The notes under the pieces: model-generated
Told to the model about the DNA's origin: nothing
Database searches by the model: none
What the model saw: the letters and a program-made list of their open reading frames with translations, nothing else
Assembly (NCBI GenBank): GCA_020639295.1
Contig: JACKGY010000008.1
Span: 186,001-250,000, forward strand
Length of the DNA: 64,000 nucleotides
Reading direction: 5' to 3'
DNA from: Planctomycetota bacterium
GTDB taxonomy: Bacteria; Planctomycetota; GCA-002687715; DRQF01
Shown here: piece by piece, positions 19,726-27,874 of the stretch
How positions within the stretch are numbered: the stretch's first letter is position 1
Layout: each line of letters begins with the position of its first letter
Program-made: the position numbers and the translations under genes

Positions 19726-21115
19726 AATTCATGAGGGCTCGACCGAGGGCCTCGACGAGGATGCGGAGGTCCTCCTCCGCCGTGCTCCGCCCGGTGATGC
19801 AGGCGCGCAGGACCTCCCGTTCCGGCTCGTGAAGGCGGACGGCGGTGATGAAGGCCGCGCCCGAATCGGCCACCGCGCGCGCCAGCGCGCCCGCCTTGAT
19901 CGCCCCCGATTCGATCGCCGGGTGGCTGAAGCAGACCGTGGGCAAGGGCGTGGCGTTCACGAGCTCGAAACCGGCGGCGCGGAGCAGCTCGCGCAGCCGC
20001 TCGCCGAGATCGGCCTGGCGGTCGATCATCGCCCCGTAGCCCGCGAGTCCCCGCGTGGTCAAGGCCAGGAAGAGGGGCAGCCCGGCGAAGCGCCGCGACC
20101 ACTGCATGGTGGTCAGGAAGGGATCGACACCGCGATCGCCGAGGCCGGTCGCGAGCCCGGCGCGAACGCTGAAGGCGCGGGCGACCGCGTCGGGATGTCG
20201 GCAGAAGAACATCCCCGCCCCCATCGGCACCGCCAGCCACTTGTGCGCGTCCCAGGTCACCGAATCGGCCGCGGCGATCCCGTCGAGCGCCGGCGCCAGC
20301 CGTTCCGACAGGAGCGCGGTGCCGCCCCAGGCGGCGTCGACGTGGAACCAGGCACCGAATTCGCGGGCCAGATCGCTCAGCTCGGTCAGCGGATCGATCG
20401 CGCCGGCGGCGGTGCTGCCGGCGGTGCCGACCACGACGAGCGGCAGGCGGCCGAGCTCGCGGTCGCGACGCATGCGTTCGGCGAGCCGATCGAGCCGCAG
20501 GCGCTGGTCGCGGTCGACCGCGATCGTGCGTAGCGCGCTGCGGCCCAGGCCGGCGATGCGTACCAGCTTGGCGAAGGAGTCGTGCCCCGCCTGGGAGAGA
20601 TAGATCATCGGCGGCCGATCGAGGCCGCGGAGCCCCTCCTCCAGCCAGCGCGGACAGGCCCGCGCCAGGGCCGCGAGGACGGCGCTGAGATTGGCCTCGG
20701 CGCCGCCGGTCGTGAAGCAGGCGGTCGCCTGATCGGGGTCGTAGCCGATCCGCTCCATCAACAGGCGAAGCGTGGCCCCTTCGATCTCGGCGGCGAAGGG
20801 GGCGTAGTCATGGATCGCGAGCTGCGGATTGTAGATCCCGGCCAGCGCCGCGCCGAGCGCGGCCTCGGGCAGGACGGCGGGATTGAAGAAGCCGAAGTGC
20901 CGGGGGTGCTCGGCCTGCACGCCGGCGGCCCGCATCATCGCGCCGAGCTCGGCCAGAACCTCGGGCAACGGCCGCGGCTCGACGAAGCCGGCCGCGAGAA
21001 GCTCGACCCGCGCCCGCAGCGCCGCCGTCTCGATGCCTCGCGACACCGGGCCCCGCGCGACCTCCGCCGCGAAGCACCCGGCCTCCGCCGCGACCAGGCT
21101 CCATGGATCATCCAT
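19724..21115 (-). CDS. Pyridoxal-dependent (group II) amino acid decarboxylase
   Basis: PLP enzyme of 463 aa in the aromatic-L-amino-acid/glutamate decarboxylase family (fold type I). Seen: GxxANLSAVLAALARA (cofactor pocket, TTGGAEAN), HDSFAKLVRIAGLG, the PLP aspartate region FHVDAAWGG, and the Schiff-base lysine in TWDAHKWLAVP. Start chosen at 21115 because GGAGGAGG lies 8 nt upstream. The substrate (aromatic amino acid, glutamate or aspartate) cannot be decided from sequence alone. The gene stands alone between a terminator and a small membrane gene; no amine transporter is near. Confidence 0.85.
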   Translation of the reverse strand: MDDPWSLVAAEAGCFAAEVARGPVSRGIETAALRARVELLAAGFVEPRPLPEVLAELGAMMRAAGVQAEHPRHFGFFNPAVLPEAALGAALAGIYNPQLAIHDYAPFAAEIEGATLRLLMERIGYDPDQATACFTTGGAEANLSAVLAALARACPRWLEEGLRGLDRPPMIYLSQAGHDSFAKLVRIAGLGRSALRTIAVDRDQRLRLDRLAERMRRDRELGRLPLVVVGTAGSTAAGAIDPLTELSDLAREFGAWFHVDAAWGGTALLSERLAPALDGIAAADSVTWDAHKWLAVPMGAGMFFCRHPDAVARAFSVRAGLATGLGDRGVDPFLTTMQWSRRFAGLPLFLALTTRGLAGYGAMIDRQADLGERLRELLRAAGFELVNATPLPTVCFSHPAIESGAIKAGALARAVADSGAAFITAVRLHEPEREVLRACITGRSTAEEDLRILVEALGRALMN

Positions 21116-21248
21116 CGCCCCGCCTCCTCCGCTCGCCGCGCGGACCACGCGCCGACCGATCCGCCGGTCGGCGCCGGGCCCCAGGATCCCCGCTCGCAGG
21201 ACCGCTGGCAAGGCGGGTCGTGGTCGATCGTGGCCGCGGCGCCCGGCG

Positions 21249-21473
21249 TCAGCGCGACCGTCGTTTGTCGTGACGACGACGGGTCAGTTCCCAGAGTCCG
21301 CCGAGAAGCAGGACGAGGCCGAGCCCGAGCCCCTGTGGGTCGGGGCGCCCCGAGGGCCCGGACCAGCCGGAGTGCATGAACGACAGGGCGATCATGAAGG
21401 CGCCGACGACGACGGCCACCCGGAAGGGCCATTCGATCCGCGGCGGTCTCGTTCTCATCGGCATCGACCCCAT
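21249..21473 (-). CDS. Small two-helix membrane protein
   Basis: A 74-aa candidate gene with two hydrophobic stretches, FRVAVVVGAFMIALSFM and GLGLGLVLLLGGLWEL, joined by a Gly/Pro-rich loop, and a basic tail (TRRRHDKRRSR). Alternative in-frame ATGs exist at 21464 and 21458. There is no strong ribosome-binding site. The hydrophobic pattern and high third-position GC support coding, but it could be spurious. It lies between the decarboxylase gene and the terminator of the candidate selenoprotein. Confidence 0.5.
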   Translation of the reverse strand: MGSMPMRTRPPRIEWPFRVAVVVGAFMIALSFMHSGWSGPSGRPDPQGLGLGLVLLLGGLWELTRRRHDKRRSR

Positions 21474-21588
21474 GCGACCGCCAGGCCCAGGCGACGTCGG
21501 CGACGGCCCGGACGATTCCTGGACCATGATGGCCCACCCGGAGCGGATCGCGCGGGGGAACGCGCGAGTCCAGCCCCCGCAAGAACGA

Positions 21589-21616
21589 GGGGCGACGCCC
21601 AGGTAGACGTCGCCCC
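21589..21616 (-). terminator. Terminator after the thioredoxin-like gene
   Basis: A 9-bp stem (GGGGCGACG with its complement) with a 10-nt loop sits 26 nt past the stop codon, followed on the minus strand by a T-rich stretch (TCGTTCTTG). Confidence 0.65.
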
Positions 21617-21642
21617 CCGCCGACATGATTCTCGATCCGGAT

Positions 21643-22527
21643 TCAGCCGTCCTTCGCCAGGTCCTCGCGCAGGAGCGGCGGATTCGACAGCTCGACCAGC
21701 CGATCGAGCAGCTTCTCGAATTCGGCGACCGCCTCGTCGTAGGCCTGTTGCCGCTTGTCGACCTTCTTGTCGGCGGCCTCGCCCTCACGATCGTCCATGC
21801 GCGCCTTGACCCCGTCGAGCAGGACGCTGGCATCGGCCACCCGATCCTCGGCCTTCTGGACCTCGTCGACCAGGTCTTCCATGGCGGCCAGGACCTTGCT
21901 CATGCTCGCCTTGTAGTGCGCCGCGAAGACCCTGTTCATCGCCGAGCGGAAGGCCGAGGCCGACTTCTTGCCGGCCAGCCGCGCCACCTCCTCGCCGCGC
22001 GCGTCGAGGAAGAGGAGAACCGGCACCTTCTTCAGGTACTGCTTCTGGATCCGCTCGTCGCGGATCTCCCGGGCGTCGATCTCGAAGCAACGGAAGAAGC
22101 GCGTGGCCAGGACGATCTCCTCCGAGCCGAAGATCTTCTCCTCGTAGGCCATGCGATCCTCGAAGTCGATCAGACCTCGGATGTAGACGATGGCCGGGCG
22201 GTGCTTGCGATCATCGAGCTGCAGCAGATTCGAGATGGGCAGGCTGCGCTCACCATACTTGTCGTCCTTGGCCATCGGCCAGGACGCTTCCCGCCAGTCG
22301 ATCCGCAGCATCCGGGCCAGTTTGGGGCTCCGCTTGCTGCCGATGAGATGCACGTCGACGCGACCCGCGCCGCCGGAGGACTTGCCCTTCGCCCCCCCTC
22401 CACCCGCGGAGGGAGAACCCGAGCCGCCGCCTCCGGAACCGCCACCTCAGCACTGGGCCGCGGTCGGAACCTGCAGCGCCAGCGCCAGGAGCGCGATCAG
22501 AGGCAAGATCGAGAACAGGGTCTTCAT
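21643..22527 (-). CDS. Secreted thioredoxin-like protein with in-frame TGA (candidate selenoprotein)
   Basis: Read from ATG 22527, which has AAGGAG 8-9 nt upstream, the gene encodes a signal peptide (MKTLFSILPLIALLALALQV) ending TAA|QC. Codon 27 is TGA (22447-22449). The same frame continues as a Gly/Ser linker (GGGSGGGGSGSPSAGGGG) and then a thioredoxin-like domain (HRPAIVYIRGLIDFEDRM, KKVPVLLFLDARGEEVARL) with a coiled-coil tail, to a TGA at 21643, 294 codons in all. If TGA is selenocysteine, the mature protein begins Gln-Cys-Sec-Gly-Gly, a vicinal Cys-Sec dyad on a flexible arm. The thioredoxin-like domain lacks an internal CxxC. Otherwise the domain would need a GTG restart at 22353 with no signal peptide, or the TGA is a mutation or sequencing error. 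Confidence 0.65.
22394..22436 (-). promoter_or_regulatory. Candidate bacterial SECIS hairpins downstream of the TGA
   Basis: Two stem-loops can form within 55 nt after the TGA. Hairpin A (22418-22436) has loop GCGGCGG starting 17 nt after the TGA on a short stem with one mismatch. Hairpin B (22394-22415) has an 8-bp stem CTCCCTCC paired to GGAGGGGG (one G-T) with loop GCGGGT starting 40 nt after the TGA. Bacterial SECIS elements have a G-containing loop roughly 16-37 nt downstream. The Gly-rich sequence makes hairpins likely by chance. Confidence 0.3.
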
Positions 22528-22766
22528 GTAGTGGTCTCCTTTCCAGCTCTCTCCTGAGCCGTCTCCAGCCGTCGAGCCTACTTCTCGGCGCGCGCGGCAC
22601 GAAGCAGGAAATCGGTTTGGAAGGAGAAACAGCGCGACTCACTACCTTTGAGGATGGACCGGAGCGCGCGCCGCGAAGGGCGCTGGGCGCACGCGCACTG
22701 CACAGTGCATGGCCCCGAGGTCGGGATCGCCACGCGAGTTCGACATCACCGTGATCGCCGAGGGGC

Positions 22767-24701
22767 TCAGAACTCGAGTTCGAGCGTCTCGGGAACGTCG
22801 ACCGTCCGGGCCGCGTCCTCGCCCGCCGCCGCGCTCCAGACCCGGTAGCGCCCGCGCGGGAGATGCCGGAGAAGGCAGCGGCCGTCGTCACCGCAGAGTC
22901 CCCCGCGACCGAGCCAGGAGTTCGTCGACGACTCGAGGCGAATCCGCTCCCCCGGCTTCGACCGGACCACGAGGTCGTGGAGTTCGGGCACCCGGAAGGT
23001 CGCCACCTTGCCCGATTCCAGGGTGATGCTGCCCTGATCGATCTGGGACCGGCCGGTCATCGCACTGCCGACGTCGAGCCAAAGCATGTAGTCCAGGGTT
23101 CCCGGTCTCAGCTTCAGCTCGGGCGCTTCGCCGTTCCGGTCGAAGGTCAGCTCCTCCTCGATCGTGAACCCGCTGCCTCGGCGTCGGCCCAGGAGGACCC
23201 GATAGCTCCCGAGGTCCGGGTCGAGGCCGATGAGCCGGAGCTTGAAGGCCTCGGCCTCGACCAGCCGGATGTCGACCTCCCGGGTCAGGCCGTAGCGGAA
23301 GGTGGCACGGCCCTCCATCGATCGATCGTTGCCCGGGCTGGCGGCGATGGTCATCGTCGAGGAACGGGCCGTATCGACCGGTAGCGACTCCGGCAACCTG
23401 ATGACGGCCTCCCAGACCCCGGTCGCCACCGGCCAGCTCAAGGCAACGGGCCCGGACGAACGTTCCGTTTCGAGCCGCAACTGGAGCTGCCGGCCGGCGA
23501 AGGCCTCGCCGTCCGGGCCGAAGACGCGCACGCGCAGGCGCTGCTCCTCGGCAGGCCCCTCGTAGGTCAGATCCCGCTGCACCACACCGCCGACGTAGTC
23601 GAAGGGGATCGCGACCTCCGGCGTCTCGTGAGCACGGGCGTGGCCGAGCATCAGGGCGATGACGTAGCGGCCGGGCTTCCTGTCCGGAAACGCGAATTCG
23701 AGCCCCTCGTTGCCGCCCACGCGGACCGGGCGCAGCCGGCTTCGGCGGCGTTGCCCGGGATCATCGAATTCCGCGGCCTCGAACAGGAAGACGCTGCCCA
23801 CGAAGGGGATCTCGCTCTCGACGAGGACCTTCCCGTGGATGATCGAACGCTCGGCCGCCATCTGGAGGACGACCTCGGGCACGGGGCGGCCGACGGCGTG
23901 CTCGATCTCGACCTCGGTCGATTCCACCTGCCTGGCCCCCTCCCCGGCACGGGCGCGGAGCAGCCAGCGGCCGGCCGGAAGTTTGATCTCCGGTCGGTCG
24001 GGACTCCAGTGATGGGGCCAGTCGCCGGCATCGGGCCCGTTCTTGCCGACGATCTCGACCGGCAGACCTGCCTGGCCATCGAGACCCTGAACCGTCACCC
24101 GGATGCGGCCCCGCCACTCGGCCCTGAAGTCGCGGCTGCCGCCGAGACGAAGCGTGCCGCGAACCGCGGCTGAGACCTGGTAGTCGGCTGCGTCGGCGAA
24201 GAGTTCGTATTCGAGGTCGGGAACGTCTTCGAAGGCGAACTGGCCGGCCTCGTCGCTCGTCACCTTGAAGGTGGTCGCCTCGGTGCGGGCGAGGTGTCGC
24301 AGGTAGACGACGACCTGGCCGCGGAGATCCTCGTCACCGGGAGCACGGGTCCAGAGCCGGCTCTGCTCGGCCGTGAACCGCGCCCTCAGGGTGAAGACGA
24401 CCGAGCCCAGGCCCCGGCCCAGCTCGTCCGTCACCCGACCGCTGATCCGCCCCTTCTTCGCCGGGAGATCAAAGCGCCCGGCCTCCTCGATCAGGCGACT
24501 GAGCGCGGGGTCCTCGCCCTGGAGGGGCTCTGCGGGCGACGGGACCACGCGCGCCGGTTCGACGCGCTCGCCGGCTGCCACCGCGGCCTGATCGGTTCGC
24601 GGAGCGGCGGGCTGGAGGGTCGGGGCCGGTTCCTCGTCGACGAGGCGGCCGGCAAGGAGACCGGTGCCGATACCGATGAGGAGGGCGAGGGCGAGTTTCA
24701 T
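22767..24701 (-). CDS. Exported carboxypeptidase-regulatory-like domain protein
   Basis: A 644-aa protein whose start (ATG 24701) has AAGGAG 7 nt upstream. An N-terminal hydrophobic helix (LALALLIGIGTGLLAGRLV) acts as signal or anchor. Near residues 95-190 is a carboxypeptidase-regulatory-like (transthyretin-like) module: GRISGRVTDELGRGLGSVVF, then TSDEAGQFAFEDVPDLEYEL. Further beta-sandwich repeats follow, including IHGKVLVESEIPFVGSVFLF and FPDRKPGRYVIALM. The C-terminus ends in a similar module (CLLRHLPRGRYRVW). Such proteins are usually periplasmic or surface-bound. No catalytic domain is visible. It precedes the candidate selenoprotein by 239 bp on the same strand; co-transcription is possible. 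Confidence 0.75.
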   Translation of the reverse strand: MKLALALLIGIGTGLLAGRLVDEEPAPTLQPAAPRTDQAAVAAGERVEPARVVPSPAEPLQGEDPALSRLIEEAGRFDLPAKKGRISGRVTDELGRGLGSVVFTLRARFTAEQSRLWTRAPGDEDLRGQVVVYLRHLARTEATTFKVTSDEAGQFAFEDVPDLEYELFADAADYQVSAAVRGTLRLGGSRDFRAEWRGRIRVTVQGLDGQAGLPVEIVGKNGPDAGDWPHHWSPDRPEIKLPAGRWLLRARAGEGARQVESTEVEIEHAVGRPVPEVVLQMAAERSIIHGKVLVESEIPFVGSVFLFEAAEFDDPGQRRRSRLRPVRVGGNEGLEFAFPDRKPGRYVIALMLGHARAHETPEVAIPFDYVGGVVQRDLTYEGPAEEQRLRVRVFGPDGEAFAGRQLQLRLETERSSGPVALSWPVATGVWEAVIRLPESLPVDTARSSTMTIAASPGNDRSMEGRATFRYGLTREVDIRLVEAEAFKLRLIGLDPDLGSYRVLLGRRRGSGFTIEEELTFDRNGEAPELKLRPGTLDYMLWLDVGSAMTGRSQIDQGSITLESGKVATFRVPELHDLVVRSKPGERIRLESSTNSWLGRGGLCGDDGRCLLRHLPRGRYRVWSAAAGEDAARTVDVPETLELEF

Positions 24702-25107
24702 GGTCGACTCCTTCCCGGGTCGCGTCCGCGGTCGGATGTGACCGCGGCTCTCTACGGCCATCACTGTCCTCCGGAACTGCGGCCCTGGCAACCCGGGACC
24801 GTGGACGAGGTCGAGATACTCTCCCTTCCCGCGACATCCGGTCGCGGCCGATCGAGGCGGGAAGCCCGCGACCTGGTGATGCGTCCGACCGGGCGCCGCG
24901 GCCGGGGCGAGGCCGCCCGGGCATCGCCTGGCGGCACGCGACTGAGACGGGAGCGGGCAAGGTCGAGACCGGCCATGGGACCGCCGGAACCCGGAACTGA
25001 AATCCCGCTGACAACTTTACCATTCAAAGTCAGTGCGGTAGAACGATCGGGCCAGGGGCTCGACCCGGGCGAGGCGAGAGTCCGAATCGACGACCTGGAG
25101 CAGACCG
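24702..25107. other. Intergenic region, 406 bp, between divergent genes
   Basis: No gene seen. It holds the 5' ends of two divergent genes. A short AT-richer stretch near 25005-25045 stands out from the GC-rich background and contains a plausible plus-strand promoter. Confidence 0.5.
25016..25044 (+). promoter_or_regulatory. Candidate sigma-70-type promoter
   Basis: TTTACC, 17 nt, then TAGAAC (25039-25044), each four of six to consensus, 64 nt before the membrane-protein start at 25108. Confidence 0.35.
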
Positions 25108-26004
25108 ATGGCCCGGATCCTGACCGACATCGACCGACTCATCCGTGGCGAGATGCTCGACGCGCCAGCTCTCGGGCGGGGCGAGGTCAAGGTCGACCTG
25201 CGCAGCCTGCTGCGGGTCGGGCTCGTCCTCGGTCTGGTCTATGGCGTCTTCATGGGGCTCTACGCCAGTCTTCGGCCGGCGCATGCCTCGATGCTCGCCA
25301 TGGTCGCGACGACCCTGAAGGTCCCGCTGCTCTTCCTCCTGACCTTCCTGGTGACCTTCCCCTCGCTCTACGTCTTCTCGACCCTCATGGGCTCGAAGTG
25401 CCGCCTGCACGAGTCGCTCGGGCTCCTGATCGCCTCGATGGGGACCAATCTGGCCGTGCTCGCGAGCGTCGGCCCGATCACCGCCTTCTTCACGCTCTGT
25501 ACCGACAGCTACCCCTTCCTCGTGCTGCTGAACGTCTTCTTCTTCGCCCTTTCGGGACTGATCTCGGTGGGCATCCTGAGCCGCTCCGTCCGCAGCCTCG
25601 CGCGGGCGAAGGAGATCGTCGCGACCGACGCGGACTTCGTCGTCGAGGAGAAGATCGTCGACGACGACGAGACCGACGCGAAGCTCGACGACGAGGACGA
25701 CTTCGTCGAGGAGACCGCCAGCGCGGTGATCGCCACGCTGACGCCCGGTGATTCGCCCGAGACGCCGACCGATTTCGACCGGACGCGTTCGCCCCGAATT
25801 CGGCACGCCACCGCCTCGCCGACGGACTCCCTGGCCAGGGTCTTCCGCGCCTGGGTGATCATCTACGGCATCGTCGGCGCGCAGATGGGTTGGATCCTGA
25901 GACCCCTCATCGGCACGCCGGATCTGCCCTTCGCCTGGTTCCGACCGCGGGAGGGTTCGTTCCTCACCGGTCTCGGTCAGGCCCTCGTCCAGCTGTTCCG
26001 TTGA
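25108..26004 (+). CDS. Membrane protein, Yip1-like fold, first of a pair
   Basis: A 298-aa protein with four or five hydrophobic helices (LLRVGLVLGLVYGVFMGLYA, VPLLFLLTFLVTFPSLYVF, GLLIASMGTNLAVLASVG, LVLLNVFFFALSGLISVG, and a last one near VFRAWVIIYGIVGAQMGWIL). An acidic cytoplasmic loop rich in Asp and Glu (about 180-215) is inserted before the last helix. The segment TTLKVPLLFLL is shared with the next gene (SGLKVPLLLLV), so the two are distant paralogues. Topology resembles Yip1-type integral membrane proteins; function is unknown. A seven-nucleotide gap to the next gene indicates an operon. Confidence 0.75.
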   Translation: MARILTDIDRLIRGEMLDAPALGRGEVKVDLRSLLRVGLVLGLVYGVFMGLYASLRPAHASMLAMVATTLKVPLLFLLTFLVTFPSLYVFSTLMGSKCRLHESLGLLIASMGTNLAVLASVGPITAFFTLCTDSYPFLVLLNVFFFALSGLISVGILSRSVRSLARAKEIVATDADFVVEEKIVDDDETDAKLDDEDDFVEETASAVIATLTPGDSPETPTDFDRTRSPRIRHATASPTDSLARVFRAWVIIYGIVGAQMGWILRPLIGTPDLPFAWFRPREGSFLTGLGQALVQLFR

Positions 26005-26011
26005 CGCCGCG

Positions 26012-26677
26012 ATGAGGGTCCTGCTCGAAGTCGACGATCTCCTCCGCAGCAGCCGGGCGCACGCCATCGGTCGCGGCCTGGTCCCGGTCCCGGTGCTCGC
26101 GACGGTCCTGTGTTCGGCCGGCTTCCTCTACGGCCTGGCGATGGGCAGCTTCAACGGCCAGATCCAGCAGATGCTCTACTCCGGCCTGAAAGTGCCCTTG
26201 CTCCTGCTGGTCGCCACCCTGGTCTGCTTGCCGAGCTTCTTCGTCCTGAACTCGGTACTCGGCCTCCGTGACGACTTCAGTGCCGCGCTCCGTGGCGTCT
26301 TCGCCGCCCAGGCGACCCTCGCCGTGGTTCTCGCCGCCACCTCGCCCTGGCCGCTCCTGCTCTACGGCTCCACGACCGACTACCGCCTCGCCCTCAACTT
26401 CAACGGCCTGCCCTTCCTGCTCGGCGCCCTCGCGGCCCAGATCGTGCTGGCCCGCCACTACCGCCCGCTGATCGCGCGGAATCGACGCCAACATCTCGCG
26501 CTCTGGACCTGGATCTTCCTCTACATCCTCGTGGCGATGCAGTCGGCCTGGGCCATGCGGCCCTTCGTGGGCGACCCCTCCCTGGAACCGCAGTTCTTCC
26601 GCGACGACGCCTGGAGCAACGGCTTCGTCGAGATCGGCCGCGACCTCCTCCGACTCGGCGGTCTCGACCGTCGCTGA
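26012..26677 (+). CDS. Membrane protein, Yip1-like fold, second of a pair
   Basis: A 221-aa protein with five or six hydrophobic helices (VPVLATVLCSAGFLYGLAMG, VPLLLLVATLVCLPSFFVL, GVFAAQATLAVVLAATS, LPFLLGALAAQIVLA, TWIFLYILVAMQSAWAM). FLYGLAMGSF, the KVPLLLL segment and the closing MRPFVGDP motif correspond to YGVFMGLYA, KVPLLFL and LRPLIGTPD in the upstream gene, so the last helix and the P-rich exit are conserved between them. It lacks the acidic loop. The pair may form a hetero-oligomer in the membrane; this is inference from arrangement. Confidence 0.75.
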   Translation: MRVLLEVDDLLRSSRAHAIGRGLVPVPVLATVLCSAGFLYGLAMGSFNGQIQQMLYSGLKVPLLLLVATLVCLPSFFVLNSVLGLRDDFSAALRGVFAAQATLAVVLAATSPWPLLLYGSTTDYRLALNFNGLPFLLGALAAQIVLARHYRPLIARNRRQHLALWTWIFLYILVAMQSAWAMRPFVGDPSLEPQFFRDDAWSNGFVEIGRDLLRLGGLDRR

Positions 26678-26880
26678 TCTCTCCAGTTCAGGATCGCGGG
26701 AATCTCGAATCTGCCAGAGATCGGAACGGTCGGATGATCGAACGGGTGCCTGACGTCAATTACCCCGCCCCACTGACGACAATTGGAATTCCCCACGCCG
26801 CCCCGCTCCCTGAAAACGTTGGCAAGGGTCCGTGAGAAGGACCATGATGGGGCCTGACCCAAGCGATCCGGAGCACCGCC

Positions 26881-27192
26881 GTGAGCCGACAGCGATCATC
26901 AGGGATTGATGGCGAGCACCCGGCATGGATCGTCCTGCTCGGCCGTTACCTGGCGATCTACCTGTTCTGTTCGCTCGTGGCCGCGGCATACGCGCAGCAG
27001 TTGTACATCGAGCTACCTCTCCACTTCGGCACGATCATCCCCTTCTTGGGTGTGGTCCTGCTCTTGATCCTCCGCCCCTGGCTGGCGCCCGGACGAAGGT
27101 CCTGGCGCGCCGAGGTGGCGGTCATCGCGGCCATCACCGCGAGCGCGCTCCTGTCCCTGATGCGCTTTGCGGAGATCGTCGCCTCCTGCTGA
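26881..27192 (+). CDS. Small hypothetical membrane protein
   Basis: Candidate gene of 103 aa starting at GTG. Three hydrophobic stretches are visible: WIVLLGRYLAIYLFCSLVAAA, HFGTIIPFLGVVLLLILRPWL and VAVIAAITASALLSLM. Third codon positions are GC-rich from about codon 11 onward, which supports coding. The first ten codons are less typical and the true start may be later. No family is recognised. It lies at the edge of a locally lower-GC stretch that also holds an integrase remnant. Confidence 0.5.
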   Translation: MSRQRSSGIDGEHPAWIVLLGRYLAIYLFCSLVAAAYAQQLYIELPLHFGTIIPFLGVVLLLILRPWLAPGRRSWRAEVAVIAAITASALLSLMRFAEIVASC

Positions 27193-27194
27193 AC

Positions 27195-27407
27195 GACCCG
27201 AGGTCGGGGGCCTTCGTCGTGATGCGGAGACCCGTTCAGCCTGGTCGTCGTCACCCGAGTCTGCGGGAAGCAGCTCCGGCAGAGCGCCATTGGCATGATC
27301 ACGGCCAAGAACGTGACGAGCACCGCCCCGTTCAGGAACAGTGGCGTGCTCAGGGCGATCATGACCACCGCGAACGAGAGCACGAACGCAGCGGCGAGAT
27401 GAGGCAT
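27195..27407 (-). pseudogene. Possible truncated small membrane protein gene
   Basis: From ATG 27407 the minus strand reads MPHLAAAFVLSFAVVMIALS and a second hydrophobic helix (FLNGAVLVTFLAVIMPMAL) with GC-rich third positions. The frame then runs without a stop into the antisense of the 26881-27192 gene. It may be a gene fragment whose 3' end was lost near the integrase remnant; it could also be chance. Confidence 0.25.
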
Positions 27408-27654
27408 TCCGTCGGTCCGTGACCCCAACGGCGAAGTGCTCGACTGGCATCCGCTCCGGCACACGTTCTGCTGCATCCTGCGCGAGCAGGGCGTCGATGT
27501 GGGCACGGCGGCGGTGTTGATGGGGCACAGGACGTTGGCGATGACACAGCGGATCCACAGCCGCTACGACCGCATGGAAAAACGGGAAGCGCTCGCGGCA
27601 CTCCCCGTCTTTCGGTCGCGTCCCGTGGCCCATCCGTGGCAACGGGAAGCGTAG
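27403..27654 (+). pseudogene. Tyrosine integrase, C-terminal remnant
   Basis: Only the last part of a phage/transposon-type tyrosine recombinase remains: DWHPLRHTFCCILREQGVDV (the catalytic H-x-x-R), VLMGHRTLAMTQRIHSRY (the second histidine and nucleophilic tyrosine). A stop codon at 27400 closes the frame upstream and no start or N-terminal domain is found. It lies 16 bp from the 3' end of tRNA-Glu, a common integration target for integrative elements, so it probably marks an old, decayed insertion. It differs from the intact chromosomal recombinase at 2999-3892. Confidence 0.75.
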
Positions 27655-27669
27655 TTGACCTAAGTCTGA

Positions 27670-27744
27670 TGACCCCGACGGGATTTGAACCCGTGTTATC
27701 AGGATGAAAACCTGGTGTCCTGGACCTGGCTAGACGACGGGGCC
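27670..27744 (-). tRNA. tRNA-Glu (TTC)
   Basis: A cloverleaf with acceptor GGCCCCG paired to CGGGGTC, anticodon loop TTTTCAT (anticodon TTC) and T arm ACGGGTTCAAATCCCGT. The outermost anticodon-stem pair is a mismatch. CCA is not encoded. Eight bases separate it from tRNA-Lys, so both are probably one transcript. Confidence 0.9.
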
Positions 27745-27752
27745 GGGTGGAA

Positions 27753-27825
27753 TGAGGGCAGCAGGACTCGAACCTGCGACCCACTCCTTAAAAGGGAGTT
27801 GCTCTACCTACTGAGCTATGCCCCC
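27753..27825 (-). tRNA. tRNA-Lys (TTT)
   Basis: Acceptor GGGGGCA pairs with TGCCCTC, D arm GCTCAGTAGGTAGAGC, anticodon loop CTTTTAA (anticodon TTT) with stem ACTCC/GGAGT, T arm GCAGGTTCGAGTCCTGC. CCA is not encoded. Confidence 0.93.
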
Positions 27826-27833
27826 GGGTCGGA

Positions 27834-27848
27834 CGGATCATAGATCCG
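27834..27848. terminator. Short hairpin between frr and tRNA-Lys
   Basis: CGGATC-ATA-GATCCG forms a 6-bp stem 26 nt past the frr stop. It could separate the ribosomal operon from the tRNAs; the stem is short. Confidence 0.3.
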
Positions 27849-27874
27849 GCCCCGGGGCGATTCAACCGAGCAGA

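Noticed and set aside
22351..22527. Treating the first 26 codons plus TGA as a separate short peptide gene
   Set aside because: Kept only as an alternative: the signal peptide followed in frame by the Gly-rich linker and a thioredoxin-like domain argues for one gene.
22695..22708. Palindrome GCACTG-CA-CAGTGC upstream of the candidate selenoprotein gene
   Set aside because: It may be an operator, but it is short, isolated and 170 bp from the start, so no claim is made.
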